Under the pieces are notes generated by a model. The model did not search any database. It was not told the DNA's origin and saw only the letters and a program-made list of their open reading frames with translations. Shown here in pieces: positions 24,083-33,233 of a DNA stretch of 64,000 nucleotides. This DNA comes from Nocardioides rotundus (GTDB taxonomy: Bacteria; Actinomycetota; Actinomycetes; Propionibacteriales; Nocardioidaceae). The position numbers and the translations under genes are program-made. The stretch lies in assembly GCF_019931675.1 (NCBI RefSeq), contig NZ_CP082922.1, positions 2,557,001-2,621,000 of the forward strand, read 5' to 3'. Within the stretch, counting starts at the first letter, position 1; each line of letters opens with the position of its first letter.

Positions 24083-25501
24083 ATGAGTCCTGCCCCCGAC
24101 GCCGACCGGCCCTCCCCTGACGTGCCGCGGTCCCGCCGACGCCTGCCGACCCTGGTCGGGGCGGTGCTGGCCGCCCTGGCCGTGATCGGAGCCGGGATGC
24201 TGGTCGCCTCCCCCGACGGGATGCGTCCCGCGCTGGCCGCGGAGCGGCTCGGCTTCGACGCCTCGTCCTCCCCCTCCCCCGAGGCCTCTGCGGAGACCAC
24301 GGAGGAGGAGCCGGCGGAGGATCAGCTCACGGTCGGCGGCCTGCTCCGGCCGGCCCAGCTGCGCCCGCTGTCCGGAGGCCGGCCCTGGCGGACGCTCTCC
24401 ACCACCGACAACACCGAGGGCAACGGGCTGGCCCTGCCCTGCCAGACGGAGCGGTACGCCGACCCCGAGGGCCGCGGCGCCCTGCTGCGCACCTTCACCG
24501 CCGCGGACCGCCCGGGTCAGCCGCGGCTGCGTGCCTGGCAGCTGACCGAGCTGTCCGCCACCCCGTGGCGGGCGAAGCGGACCCAGGACGAGCTGCGCGG
24601 CTGGTTCGCCGGGTGCGCCGTACCCCGCATGCAGCTGATCGGCACCCAGAAGGTGTCCGGCGTCGGCGAGGGGGACGGCGGGGACCTGTACGTCCTGCGG
24701 TCGTGGAAGGCACCGGTGACGACGTACGTCGTGGGCGTGGGCCGCACCGGCAAGGTCACGACGACCACCGTCGTCGCGCGCAACGACGCTGCCGCCCCGG
24801 ACCCGCGAGTGGCCTCCGCACGGCTCGCGGCGTCGGTCAACACGCTGTGTGGCCGCCCGGGCACCCGCACCTGTGCGGCCCCGCCGGCGGCACGCCCGAT
24901 CCCGGCACCCGCGACCGGCGAGGTGCCGGGGATGGTCAGCGAGATCGACATGCCGCCCGTCCAGGGCATCGGCCGCCCCTGGGTGGGCACCGAGCCGCGG
25001 GCGGCTCGACAGAACTTCGCCTCCACCCAGTGCGACCGGACCGTCTTCGGCCCGGGGCAGGGGGTCAGCAACGGCCTGACCCGCGCCTTCGTGATCCCCG
25101 GCGCCCGGCTGCCCGCGGAGTTCGGACTGACCCAGACCGTCGGCACGCTGCCGGCGCCGCGGGCGGCGGCCTTCTTCGGCGGGATCCGGGACCGGGTCCT
25201 CGCCTGTGACGGTCGCAACCTGGGCACCGAGGTCGAGCAGCTCGCCGGCAGCGGCCAGGGCCCGCGGGAGCTGGTCGTGTGGCGTCTGCTGATCGAGATC
25301 TCCGACCAGGAGACGGTGCCCTACCTGATGGGCATCGCCCGCAACGGCACTGCCGTCACCCAGATCGGCTTCTACCCCTCCGGCAACCGCACCATGGGGC
25401 CCGAGGCGTTCACCTCCCTGGTCCAGCGCGCCCAGGAGCGGTTGCGACTGATGCCCGGACCCGAGCGTCCCGAAGCCGGGCCGGCCACCCGTGACGGCTG
25501 A
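24083..25501 (+). CDS. Membrane-anchored or secreted hypothetical protein
   Basis: A 472-residue protein with a short Arg/Pro-rich cytoplasmic end, a hydrophobic segment TLVGAVLAALAVIGAGMLVA at about 25-44, a Ser/Pro/Glu-rich linker and a large external domain. Four or more cysteines (LPCQTE, FAGCAVP, NTLCGRPGTRTCAA, STQCDR, LACDGR) suggest disulfides. I do not recognise a catalytic motif. The external part may hold two related halves, since WxxxxLSxT-like and ITQIGFYP-like strands look repeated, but that is weak. It lies upstream of an ECF sigma factor gene on the same strand with an 89-base gap. Confidence 0.7.
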   Translation: MSPAPDADRPSPDVPRSRRRLPTLVGAVLAALAVIGAGMLVASPDGMRPALAAERLGFDASSSPSPEASAETTEEEPAEDQLTVGGLLRPAQLRPLSGGRPWRTLSTTDNTEGNGLALPCQTERYADPEGRGALLRTFTAADRPGQPRLRAWQLTELSATPWRAKRTQDELRGWFAGCAVPRMQLIGTQKVSGVGEGDGGDLYVLRSWKAPVTTYVVGVGRTGKVTTTTVVARNDAAAPDPRVASARLAASVNTLCGRPGTRTCAAPPAARPIPAPATGEVPGMVSEIDMPPVQGIGRPWVGTEPRAARQNFASTQCDRTVFGPGQGVSNGLTRAFVIPGARLPAEFGLTQTVGTLPAPRAAAFFGGIRDRVLACDGRNLGTEVEQLAGSGQGPRELVVWRLLIEISDQETVPYLMGIARNGTAVTQIGFYPSGNRTMGPEAFTSLVQRAQERLRLMPGPERPEAGPATRDG

Positions 25502-25526
25502 CACATCGAAGATTCTCGGACCGGCG

Positions 25527-25553
25527 TGCAACCGCATGCCCTCGTGGTTCGTC
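25527..25553 (+). promoter_or_regulatory. Possible ECF-type promoter before the sigma factor gene
   Basis: TGCAAC at 25527-25532 and CGTC at 25550-25553 are about 17 bp apart and lie 38 bp before the sigma factor start. The AAC/CGTC pattern is the kind ECF sigma factors use, often on their own genes. This is inference from spacing and motif only. Confidence 0.35.
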
Positions 25554-25590
25554 TTCCCCACTGACCGAGCGCAGACGAACGGGGCGAGAG

Positions 25591-26085
25591 ATGGATGAGG
25601 CCGAGTTCGACGACTTCTATGCGGCGTCCTTCAGCCGCCTCGTGGGCCAGATCTACGCCATGATCGGCAACCGCGACGAGGCGCACGAGTGCGTGCAGGA
25701 GGCCTTCGTCAAGGCCTGGGCGCACCGACGGAAGCTGACCCACGTCGACCACCCCGAGGCGTGGGTGCGGACGACGGCCCACCGGTTGGCCGTGAGCCGC
25801 TGGCGGCGTACGGCGCTGGCCCGGCGCGCGCCGGACCGCGCGGTCTCCCAGCCCGTCACCGCCGACCCGCCGAGCGAGACGCACGTCGCGCTGGTCAACG
25901 CCCTCCGACACCTGCCGGCCGCCCAGCGGCAGGCACTCGTCCTGCATCACATCGCCGACCTGCCGGTCGAGGACGTCGCCCGCGAGGTGGGCGCCCCGAC
26001 CGGCACGATCAAGGCCCGTCTCTCCCGTGGCCGCGCCGCGCTCGCCACCCTCCTCTCCGACAGCCCGGAGGCCCGTCATGCCTGA
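25591..26085 (+). CDS. ECF RNA polymerase sigma factor
   Basis: A 164-residue sigma-70 family protein with region 2 (FDDFYAASFSRLVGQIYAMIGNRDEAHECVQEAFVKAWAH) and region 4 (LPAAQRQALVLHHIADLPVEDVAREVGAPTGTIKARLSRGR-like helix-turn-helix), with no regions 1 or 3. That is the ECF layout, close to the actinobacterial SigE-like group. It overlaps the next gene by eight bases; the overlapping gene encodes a single-pass membrane protein, the usual arrangement for a sigma/anti-sigma pair. Confidence 0.9.
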   Translation: MDEAEFDDFYAASFSRLVGQIYAMIGNRDEAHECVQEAFVKAWAHRRKLTHVDHPEAWVRTTAHRLAVSRWRRTALARRAPDRAVSQPVTADPPSETHVALVNALRHLPAAQRQALVLHHIADLPVEDVAREVGAPTGTIKARLSRGRAALATLLSDSPEARHA

Positions 26086-27013
26086 GCAGCCCCGCGACCC
26101 CTTCACCGACTTCGACACCGGAGGCATCCCCGTGAACCCGCTGCCCGCCTCCGAGGTGCGCCGTCGCGGCGACCGGATGCGGCGCCGTCGGGCGGCAGCC
26201 ACGGCCTTCGGCGCGGCTGCTGCGGTCGCCGTCGTGGCGGTCGGCGGCGCCACCGTCGCCCGCGGCCTGGGCGGCGACCCGCGGCCGCCCGGCCCCACCG
26301 GCCCGGCGGGCGGATCGTCGGCGTCGGACGCCCCACCGACCACCCCGTCGGCACCGGAGACCACTCCCTCGGCACCCGAGACCACCCCGTCGGCACCGAA
26401 GTCCACGCAGCCGGCGCCGCGGACCACGCAGCCGGAGTCCACGCCGTCGGACCCGCCGAGCACCCCTACGGCCCCGCTGCCGGTCACCACCCTCCCCGAC
26501 GACTTCCCGTTGACACAGGGGTGGCCCCGGATCCCCAGCGAGGGCGGGTTCGGCATCGTCGGCCCCAACCGGAAGCTCCCGCGCCTGGCGATCTGGACGC
26601 CATGCGTCGAGCTGCCCGGCACGGTGCCCGAGGGCGCGCCGGTGGACCGGCTGACCGCCACCTGGTCCCAGCCCACCTATGGCCGCGACCGCGAGGTCCT
26701 GCTCTTCGCCACCTCAGAGGAGGCGGTGGCCTACGCCGACCGGGCGCGCGAGCTGGTCGCGCAGTGCCGGCGACCGGGGCTGCAGACCCCGATCGAGCGA
26801 TCCGACACCGGATCGTGGCAGGGCATGCTGGTCTCCTCGGAGACCGGCACCCGCCAGGCGACCCAGGTCATGCAGGTGGTCGTCCGGGACAATGCCGTGG
26901 TCGCGGACATCAGCGCGGGCGAGGGCTTCGACCCCGACACCGCGCTGCAGGATCAGGCCGCAGCGTTGGCGCCGGTGCTGACGGCGCTGGAGGACCTGCT
27001 GGCCCGGCGCTAG
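26078..27013 (+). CDS. Single-pass membrane protein, putative anti-sigma partner
   Basis: The 311-residue product has an N-terminal cytoplasmic segment of about 40 residues (DPFTDFDTGGIPVNPLPASEVRRRGDRMRRRR), one helix (AAATAFGAAAAVAVVAVGGA), then an external Pro/Thr/Ser-rich linker with heptad repeats TTPSAPE, and a C-terminal domain with a cysteine pair (WTPCVEL, AQCRRPG). The linker repeat is visible in DNA as three 21-bp units from 26339. No ZAS zinc motif is seen, so anti-sigma function is inferred from overlap with the ECF gene and topology only. Confidence 0.75.
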   Translation: MPEQPRDPFTDFDTGGIPVNPLPASEVRRRGDRMRRRRAAATAFGAAAAVAVVAVGGATVARGLGGDPRPPGPTGPAGGSSASDAPPTTPSAPETTPSAPETTPSAPKSTQPAPRTTQPESTPSDPPSTPTAPLPVTTLPDDFPLTQGWPRIPSEGGFGIVGPNRKLPRLAIWTPCVELPGTVPEGAPVDRLTATWSQPTYGRDREVLLFATSEEAVAYADRARELVAQCRRPGLQTPIERSDTGSWQGMLVSSETGTRQATQVMQVVVRDNAVVADISAGEGFDPDTALQDQAAALAPVLTALEDLLARR

Positions 27014-27038
27014 TCGTCGCCCGCCACCAGCGAGGACG

Positions 27039-27077
27039 ACGACGCCCGGGTCGGCCATGGCCGCACCCGGGCGTCGT
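27039..27077. terminator. Bidirectional terminator between the 26078 gene and sucD
   Basis: ACGACGCCCGGGT (27039-27051) and ACCCGGGCGTCGT (27065-27077) form a perfect 13-bp stem, and the loop holds a further short palindrome around CGGCCATGGCCG. It lies between convergent genes. Confidence 0.8.
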
Positions 27078-27090
27078 ACGCGTTCGGTGC

Positions 27091-27984
27091 TCAGAGCTTC
27101 TCGAGGATCTCCCGCATCAGCTGCGCGGTCTCCGAGGGGGTCTTGCCGACCTTGACCCCGGCGGCCTCGAGGGCCTCCTTCTTCGCCTCCGCGGTGCCCG
27201 AGGAGCCCGACACGATGGCGCCGGCGTGGCCCATCGTCTTGCCCTCGGGGGCGGTGAAGCCGGCGACGTAGCCGACGACCGGCTTGGTCACGTGCTCCTT
27301 GATGTAGTCCGCGGCCCGCTCCTCGGCGTCACCGCCGATCTCACCGATCATCACGATCGCCTGGGTGTCCGGGTCCTTCTCGAACGCCTCGAGCGCGTCG
27401 ATGTGCGTGGTTCCGATGACCGGGTCGCCGCCGATGCCGATCGCGGTGGTGAAGCCGAAGTCCCGCAGCTCGTACATCATCTGGTAGGTCAGCGTGCCCG
27501 ACTTCGACACCAGCCCGATGGGGCCCTTGCCGGCGATCGTGTGCGGCGTGATGCCGGCCAGCGACTCCTCCGGGGTGATGATGCCCGGGCAGTTCGGCCC
27601 GATCATCCGGGTACCGGCGTGGTTCTTGTCGCTGGCCAGGTAGGCGTAGACCTCCGCAGTGTCCTGCACCGGCACGCCCTCGGTGATGACCACCAGCAGC
27701 CCGATGCCGGCGTCGATCGCCTCGATGCAGGCGTCCTTGGTGAAGGCGGGGGGCACGAAGACGACCGACACGTCGGCGCCGGTCTCCTTCATCGCCTCGC
27801 CGACGGTGCCGAACACCGGCAGCTCCTGACCGCCCAGCTCGACCGTCGTACCGGCCTTGCGCGCGTTGACGCCGCCGACGATGTTCGAGCCCGCCTCGAG
27901 CATCAGGGTGGTGTGCTTGGAGCCCATGCCACCGGTCATGCCCTGGACGATGATCTTGGAGTCCTTGTTGAGGTAGATAGACAC
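27091..27984 (-). CDS. sucD: Succinyl-CoA synthetase alpha subunit
   Basis: With SucC interconverts succinyl-CoA and succinate with nucleotide triphosphate formation. The 297-residue protein has the CoA-binding [13 protein letters not shown] at the N-terminus, [10 protein letters not shown], and the phosphorylated active-site histidine in [12 protein letters not shown]. The GTG at 27984 has GAGGAA upstream. It follows sucC by 31 bases, so both form one operon that links methylmalonyl-CoA mutase output to Sdh. Confidence 0.97.
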   Translation of the reverse strand: MSIYLNKDSKIIVQGMTGGMGSKHTTLMLEAGSNIVGGVNARKAGTTVELGGQELPVFGTVGEAMKETGADVSVVFVPPAFTKDACIEAIDAGIGLLVVITEGVPVQDTAEVYAYLASDKNHAGTRMIGPNCPGIITPEESLAGITPHTIAGKGPIGLVSKSGTLTYQMMYELRDFGFTTAIGIGGDPVIGTTHIDALEAFEKDPDTQAIVMIGEIGGDAEERAADYIKEHVTKPVVGYVAGFTAPEGKTMGHAGAIVSGSSGTAEAKKEALEAAGVKVGKTPSETAQLMREILEKL

Positions 27985-28015
27985 AGTTCCTCGTCTCTTC
28001 TCGTCGTCGCCGGGG

Positions 28016-29179
28016 TCAGGCGTTCGCCAGCTCGGCGGCCTTGTCGGCCGCGCCGTCCATGGTGTCGACCTGGGTGACCAGGGGGTGGTTGAGCTCGTTG
28101 AGGATCGCCCGGCCCTCCTCGACGTTGTTGCCGTCGAGGCGTACGACGAGGGGCTTGCTGGCCTCGTCGCCGAGGATCTCCAGCGCGCCCTTGATGCCGC
28201 GGGCCACCTCGTCGCAGGCGGTGATGCCGCCGAAGACGTTGACGAAGACGGACTTGACCTGGTCGTCGCCCAGGATGACGTCGAGGCCGTCGGCCATCAC
28301 CTGCGCGTTCGCCCCGCCGCCGATGTCGAGGAAGTTGGCCGGCTTCACGCCGCCGTGCCGGTCTCCGGCGTAGGCCACCACGTCGAGGGTGGACATGACC
28401 AGACCCGCACCGTTGCCGATGATCCCGACCTGACCGTCCAACTTCACGTAGTTGAGGCCCTTGTCCTTGGCCTTGGCCTCCAGCGGGTCGGCCTCCTCGC
28501 GGATCTCGAACTCGGCGTGCTCCTCGTGGCGGAAGTCGGCGTTGTCGTCCAGCGACACCTTGCCGTCCAGCGCCTCGAGCTTGTCGCCGCTCAGGCGCGC
28601 CAGCGGATTGACCTCCACCAGCGTGGCGTCCTCCTTGACGAAGACGTCCCACAGCCGCTGGACCATCTCGACCGCCTGGTCGCGCAGCTCGGCCGGGAAG
28701 CCGGCCTCGTCGACGATCTCCGCCGCCTTGGCCGCGTCCACGCCCGTGCCCGGGTCGATGGTGATCTTCTTCACGGCGTCCGGGTTGGTCTTGGCGACCT
28801 CCTCGATCTCCACGCCGCCCTCGACGCTGGCGATGCAGAGGTAGGAGCGGTTGGCCCGGTCGAGCAGGAAGGAGAAGTAGTACTCCTCCTCGATGCTCGC
28901 GCCCGGGACGACCAGCACCCGGTTGACGGGCAGGCCCTTGATCTCCAGGTCCAGGATCGCCCGGGCGGCCTCCTCGGCCTCCTCCGGCGTCTTGACGACC
29001 TTCACGCCGCCGGCCTTGCCGCGGCCGCCGGCCTTGACCTGGGCCTTGACGACGGACACCCCGCCGATCTCCTCGGCGGCCGCACGGGCCTCCTCGGGCG
29101 TCTCGACGGTCTTGCCCAGCGTGACCGCCACTCCGTGCTTGGCGAAGAGCTCCTTCGCCTGGTACTCCATCAGGTCCAC
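28016..29179 (-). CDS. sucC: Succinyl-CoA synthetase beta subunit
   Basis: ATP-grasp subunit of succinyl-CoA synthetase. The 387-residue protein begins [17 protein letters not shown], has [16 protein letters not shown] (nucleotide-binding loop), EVNPLARL and [12 protein letters not shown]. The GTG at 29179 preserves the family N-terminus and has GGAG upstream; the ATG at 29170 is an alternative. It diverges from an M23 peptidase gene. Confidence 0.97.
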   Translation of the reverse strand: MDLMEYQAKELFAKHGVAVTLGKTVETPEEARAAAEEIGGVSVVKAQVKAGGRGKAGGVKVVKTPEEAEEAARAILDLEIKGLPVNRVLVVPGASIEEEYYFSFLLDRANRSYLCIASVEGGVEIEEVAKTNPDAVKKITIDPGTGVDAAKAAEIVDEAGFPAELRDQAVEMVQRLWDVFVKEDATLVEVNPLARLSGDKLEALDGKVSLDDNADFRHEEHAEFEIREEADPLEAKAKDKGLNYVKLDGQVGIIGNGAGLVMSTLDVVAYAGDRHGGVKPANFLDIGGGANAQVMADGLDVILGDDQVKSVFVNVFGGITACDEVARGIKGALEILGDEASKPLVVRLDGNNVEEGRAILNELNHPLVTQVDTMDGAADKAAELANA

Positions 29180-29358
29180 GATCGCTCCACCCAGTCCTTT
29201 GGTCGTTTATGTACGCTCCGGGGTTCTGTCCAGCACCCTAGTCCCGGTGGCGGACCGGGGGCGACGTGGGTTGGTCTGTGGAGAAACCCGGCGCGAGTTT
29301 GCGCGGTCGTGCATGCTGGATCGGTCCGCGGGTTTGGTGCCGGACCGGAACCACCCGA

Positions 29359-29364
29359 TAGAGT
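29359..29364 (+). promoter_or_regulatory. -10 box of the M23 peptidase gene
   Basis: TAGAGT (TANNNT) lies 55 bases before the ATG at 29420. The rest of the 240-base gap to sucC shows no known riboswitch; I compared it by eye with the c-di-AMP type often found before cell-wall hydrolases and saw no match. Confidence 0.4.
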
Positions 29365-29401
29365 GTGCGGTCGCAATTGCGTCGAGCGCCCCCGATCGAT
29401 G

Positions 29402-29414
29402 TGAGGAACCCTCA
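29402..29414 (+). promoter_or_regulatory. Small hairpin holding the ribosome-binding site
   Basis: TGAGG (29402-29406) can pair with CCTCA (29410-29414) around AAC. The left arm is the only Shine-Dalgarno-like sequence before the M23 peptidase ATG at 29420, so folding could lower its translation. Confidence 0.4.
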
Positions 29415-29419
29415 TCAGC

Positions 29420-30283
29420 ATGCCTGACCAGACGAGCACGCCCACCTGCCCCGAGGGCAGTGAGCGGGCGAAGCCAGTCGGCGGCAAGCGCAAGGCGGTC
29501 CGCCACCGCGGGCCCCGTCGGGCGCTCTTCCCGGGTCTGCCATCCGTCCAGATCGTCGCCGGAGTCGCCGCCCTGGCGGCCGCGGCCGTCGGTGCCGTCA
29601 GCCTGCCCGGAGAGGTGCCGCTGGCCAACAGCGCCACCGCCTCCAGCAGCGACTCCGGGCGGCTGCAGCCCGCCGGGGCGCTCAGCGGCACCAGCGCCGT
29701 CGGCTCCAGCAGCCTGCTGGCCGAGCGGGAGAAGGCCGTCTCCCGCGACTCCGCCGGCGACGCGCTCGAGGACGCCTCGGCGAAGAAGATCATCAAGGCC
29801 GCCGAGGCCCAGGCCAAGCAGCGCAACGCCGCGCTGGCCCAGTTCGCCAAGCAGGCCGAGCAGCAGGCGCAGGAGATCGCCGCGAACAAGTGGGTGCTCC
29901 CGCTGACGAACTACCGGCTCACCGCGACCTTCGGGCAGTCCGGCAGCCTGTGGTCGCGCGACCACACCGGGCTCGACTTCGCCGCCCCCTCCGGCACGCC
30001 GCTGCGGGCTGTGACGAACGCCACGGTCACCGAGGCGGGCTACGCCGGCGCCTACGGCAACCGGACCATCCTGACCCTCGAGGACGGCACGGAGCTGTGG
30101 TACTGCCACCAGACCTCCATCTCGGTCTCCCCCGGCGACACCGTGAGCGCGGGTGAAGTGATCGGGACGGTCGGCGCCACCGGCAACGTGACCGGTCCGC
30201 ACCTGCACCTCGAGGTCCGGCCCGGCGCGGGCGACCCGGTCGACCCCTACAACGCGCTCAGCGTCAACGGCGTCCGTCCCTGA
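29420..30283 (+). CDS. M23-family peptidase (LytM/peptidoglycan hydrolase type)
   Basis: A 287-residue protein with a basic N-terminus, a hydrophobic anchor (VAGVAALAAAAVGAVSLPG, about 45-65), a likely coiled coil rich in Ala/Gln/Lys (IIKAAEAQAKQRNAALAQFAK) and a C-terminal M23 zinc metallopeptidase domain. The motifs are DHTGLDFAA (HxxxD) and PHLHLEVR (HxH), both intact, so it should be an active endopeptidase or a LytM factor acting on peptidoglycan outside the membrane. A hairpin overlaps its ribosome-binding site. Confidence 0.88.
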   Translation: MPDQTSTPTCPEGSERAKPVGGKRKAVRHRGPRRALFPGLPSVQIVAGVAALAAAAVGAVSLPGEVPLANSATASSSDSGRLQPAGALSGTSAVGSSSLLAEREKAVSRDSAGDALEDASAKKIIKAAEAQAKQRNAALAQFAKQAEQQAQEIAANKWVLPLTNYRLTATFGQSGSLWSRDHTGLDFAAPSGTPLRAVTNATVTEAGYAGAYGNRTILTLEDGTELWYCHQTSISVSPGDTVSAGEVIGTVGATGNVTGPHLHLEVRPGAGDPVDPYNALSVNGVRP

Positions 30284-30369
30284 CGCCGCCTCACCGCGAC
30301 CGCCTCACCGCGCGCCCGACCGGGGGACGACGAGTACGGCGTGGCGCCGGGGCCGACCGGTCGAGATCC

Positions 30370-32787
30370 TCAGAGCTTCTCGACAGGCGCGTAGCGCAGC
30401 AGCAGCCGGCGTACGCCGCCGGAGCCGAAGTCGATCGAGGCGACCTGCTTGTCGCCCTGCCCCTCCAGCGAGACCACGGTCCCGAGGCCGAAGGAGTCGT
30501 GGGAGACCCGGTCGCCGGGCTCCAGGGAGGGCACCGGGCGGGACTTCTTCGCCTTCGACTCCGCATCGGCCCGCAGCGCGGCCGAGGTGAAGTTGCGCCG
30601 GCCGGCGGCGGTGAGCGAGCCCATCCCGCTCGAGGCCCCCGAGGAGCTCGCGACGTCCGGCCGCCCCCAGCGGGTCTGGGCCGACTCCTCCCGGCGCCAG
30701 TCGACCAGGTCGACCGGCAGCTCGGAGAGGAAGCGGGAGGCCGGGTTGTGCATGGGCGCACCCCAGGCCGAGCGCATCAGGGCACGGGAGATGTAGAGCC
30801 GCTGCTCGGCGCGGGTGAGGCCGACGTACGCCAGCCGCCGCTCCTCCTCCAGCTCGGGCTGGTCCCCCAGCGACCGGGAGTGCGGGAACACGCCGTCCTC
30901 CAAACCGGTGAGGAAGACCACGGGGAACTCCAGCCCCTTGGCCGTATGCAGCGTCATCAGGGTGACCATGCCGCCGTCGCTCTCGCTCGGGGCGTCGGGG
31001 ATCTGGTCGGCGTCGGCCACCAGGGCCACCCTCTCGAGGAAGTCCCCGAGCCCGGGGGCGACCTGGCCCGCGTCGACGTCGGCGGGGTCCGCCGACGGAC
31101 CGGCCACGGGGTCGTCGGAGAACTCCCGCGCCACCGCCACGAGCTCGGCGAGGTTCTCCACCCGGGTGCCGTCCTGGACGTCGTCGGAGGCCTCGAGCTC
31201 GGCCAACATCCCGGAGCGGTCCAGCACGCTCTCCAAGATCACGTCGGCCCGCTCGTCGGCCTCCACCATCGTCCGAAGCTCCTCCATCATCGCGACGAAG
31301 CCGCGGATCTGCTTCAGGCTGCGGGTCGCGATGCCGGGAGCCTCCTCGGCCCGGCGCAGCGCGTCGAAGAACGTGATCCGCTCGCGTTCGGCGTACGCCG
31401 CCACGACGGCCTCCGCCCGGTCGCCGATCCCCCGCTTGGGGGTGTTGAGGATCCGCCGCAGCGAGATCTCGTCGGCCGGGTTGACCAGCGCGCGCAGGTA
31501 GGCCAGCGCGTCCTTGATCTCCTTGCGCTCATAGAAGCGCACGCCGCCGACGACCCGATAGGGCATGCCGAGGCGGATGAAGACCTCCTCGAAGACGCGG
31601 GACTGGTTGTTGGTCCGGTAGAACACCGCCACGTCGCCCGGGCGGGCCGCGCCCTCGTCGGTGAGCCGGTCGATCTCCCCGGACACGAAGCGGGCCTCGT
31701 CGCGCTCGTCGTCGGCGACGTAGCCCACGATCTTCGCGCCGTCCCCGGCGGCCGACCACAGGCTCTTCGGCTTCCGGCCCCGGTTGTTGCCGATCACCGC
31801 GTTGGCCGCGGTGAGGATCGTCTGGGTCGAGCGGTAGTTCTGCTCGAGCAGGATCGTCGTCGCGTCGGGGAAGTCGGCCTCGAAGTCGAGGATGTTGCGG
31901 ATGTTGGCCCCGCGGAAGGCGTAGATCGACTGGTCGGCGTCGCCGACCACCATCAGCTCGCTCGGCGGCACCCGCTCGCCGTCGCCGTCCTCCATCTGCT
32001 CGCCGCAGAGCTGGTGGACCAGGGCGTACTGCGCGTGGTTGGTGTCCTGGTACTCGTCGACCAGCACGTGCCGGAACCGGCGGCGGTAGGTCTCGCGCAC
32101 CTCCGGGAACGCCTGGAACAGGTGCACGGTGAGCATGATCAGGTCGTCGAAGTCCAGCGCGTTGGCCTCGCGCAGGCGGCGCTGATAGAGCGAGTACGCC
32201 GACGCGTAGGTCTCCTCCAGGCCGTTCTGCGCGTCCCGGGCCGCCTCCTCGTGGTCGCGCAGCTCGTTCTTGGCGTCGGAGACCCAGTGCAGCACCGCGT
32301 TCGGCGGGAACTTCTTCACGTCCAGGTCCAGGTCGCGGCAGACCAGGCCCATCAGCCGCTTGGAGTCGGCGGCGTCGTAGATCGTGAAGTTCGAGGAGTA
32401 GCCGAGCCTGTCGATCTCCTTGCGCAGGATGCGCACGCACGCGGAGTGGAAGGTGCTCACCCACATCACCCGCGCCCGGCGACCCACCAGCGCCTCGACC
32501 CGCTCCTTCATCTCCGCGGCGGCCTTGTTGGTGAAGGTGATGGCCAGGATCGAGCCGGGGTGGGCCTTGCGCTCGCTGACCAGCCAGGCGATCCGGCGGG
32601 TCAGCACCCGGGTCTTGCCCGAGCCGGCGCCGGCGACCACGAGCAGGGGCGTGCCCTCGTGGGTGACCGCGGCTCGCTGCGGCTCGTTGAGCCCCTCGAG
32701 GAGCTGGTCGCGGGTCGGTCCGCGACGCTCCTCCCGGGCGGGCTCCGGGGTGGACTCAAGGCCGGGGATCGGGAACGTGCTGCTCAT
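30370..32787 (-). CDS. pcrA: ATP-dependent DNA helicase PcrA/UvrD
   Basis: Superfamily 1A 3'-5' helicase for repair and removal of RecA or RNA polymerase from DNA. The 805-residue product has Walker A GAGSGKT (about 53-59), motif Ia ITFTNKAAAEMKER, DEYQDTN (motif II), QNYRST, and the C-terminal TLHTAKGLEFPVVFL and LAYVGLTRAEQRLY. A Tudor-like tail (PGDRVSHDSFGLGTVVSLEG), the RNA polymerase-binding part of PcrA, ends the protein. The ATG at 32787 lies 10 nt after a TAGGGT box. The 86 bases beyond the gene show no clear feature. Confidence 0.96.
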   Translation of the reverse strand: MSSTFPIPGLESTPEPAREERRGPTRDQLLEGLNEPQRAAVTHEGTPLLVVAGAGSGKTRVLTRRIAWLVSERKAHPGSILAITFTNKAAAEMKERVEALVGRRARVMWVSTFHSACVRILRKEIDRLGYSSNFTIYDAADSKRLMGLVCRDLDLDVKKFPPNAVLHWVSDAKNELRDHEEAARDAQNGLEETYASAYSLYQRRLREANALDFDDLIMLTVHLFQAFPEVRETYRRRFRHVLVDEYQDTNHAQYALVHQLCGEQMEDGDGERVPPSELMVVGDADQSIYAFRGANIRNILDFEADFPDATTILLEQNYRSTQTILTAANAVIGNNRGRKPKSLWSAAGDGAKIVGYVADDERDEARFVSGEIDRLTDEGAARPGDVAVFYRTNNQSRVFEEVFIRLGMPYRVVGGVRFYERKEIKDALAYLRALVNPADEISLRRILNTPKRGIGDRAEAVVAAYAERERITFFDALRRAEEAPGIATRSLKQIRGFVAMMEELRTMVEADERADVILESVLDRSGMLAELEASDDVQDGTRVENLAELVAVAREFSDDPVAGPSADPADVDAGQVAPGLGDFLERVALVADADQIPDAPSESDGGMVTLMTLHTAKGLEFPVVFLTGLEDGVFPHSRSLGDQPELEEERRLAYVGLTRAEQRLYISRALMRSAWGAPMHNPASRFLSELPVDLVDWRREESAQTRWGRPDVASSSGASSGMGSLTAAGRRNFTSAALRADAESKAKKSRPVPSLEPGDRVSHDSFGLGTVVSLEGQGDKQVASIDFGSGGVRRLLLRYAPVEKL

Positions 32788-32797
32788 CTCGAACGCC

Positions 32798-32803
32798 ACC
32801 CTA
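32798..32803 (-). promoter_or_regulatory. -10 box of pcrA
   Basis: TAGGGT on the minus strand (TANNNT) ends 10 nt before the ATG, so the leader should be very short. Confidence 0.45.
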
Positions 32804-32993
32804 CGTCGGTCCACGGACGGTGCGCGTCCGCCGTACACACCCCCTCGTCGCGGGGGCGCGTGACGCCGCCCACGTGGCCGGGAACACGTCGCCGTCGGCT
32901 GGGAGTTGCGCGTATTGGATCGTTAAAATTCTTGGGTCAACGAGGGTCGTACGGCGACCCGCGCCGCCACCGACACCCGAGAGGAGCCAGCCC

Positions 32994-33131
32994 ATGACGT
33001 ACTCGACCACCGGCCGCCACCGTGCGCCGCGCGTGCGCTCGCTGCTCGGTCGCCTCGACGCCTGGACGCTGTGGGCCTTCAACGCCCCGCAGGAGCTCGC
33101 CTCGCGTCGCGCGCCGCGCCTCGACGCCTGA
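32994..33131 (+). CDS. Small basic protein (45 residues)
   Basis: A short gene preceded by GAGAGGAG, 7 nt before the ATG, and by an AT-rich promoter-like stretch with TAAAAT at 32924-32929, unusual in this GC-rich DNA. It is followed 19 bases later by a strong hairpin, so it looks like a complete transcription unit. The product MTYSTTGRHRAPRVRSLLGR... is Arg-rich with a possible amphipathic helix (LDAWTLWAFNAPQELASRR) and no membrane segment. Not recognised; function unknown. Confidence 0.6.
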   Translation: MTYSTTGRHRAPRVRSLLGRLDAWTLWAFNAPQELASRRAPRLDA

Positions 33132-33150
33132 CCCGCAGACAGCAAGCACC

Positions 33151-33188
33151 ACCGGCCCGGCCCTCCGCACCACGTGTGGGGGGCCGGT
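33151..33188. terminator. Hairpin after the small protein gene
   Basis: ACCGGCCC (33151-33158) pairs with GGGCCGGT (33181-33188). Inside, CACGTGTG may fold further. It lies between the small gene and the convergent membrane protein gene. Confidence 0.65.
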
Positions 33189-33233
33189 CGTCATCGCGCC
33201 CACGTCCCCACACGGGGCGGGCGACGACGCCGG

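Noticed and set aside
22721..25561. 946-codon minus-strand open frame running past the DUF6350 start
   Set aside because: The part upstream of 23959 is antisense to the secreted protein gene and has no membrane or domain pattern.
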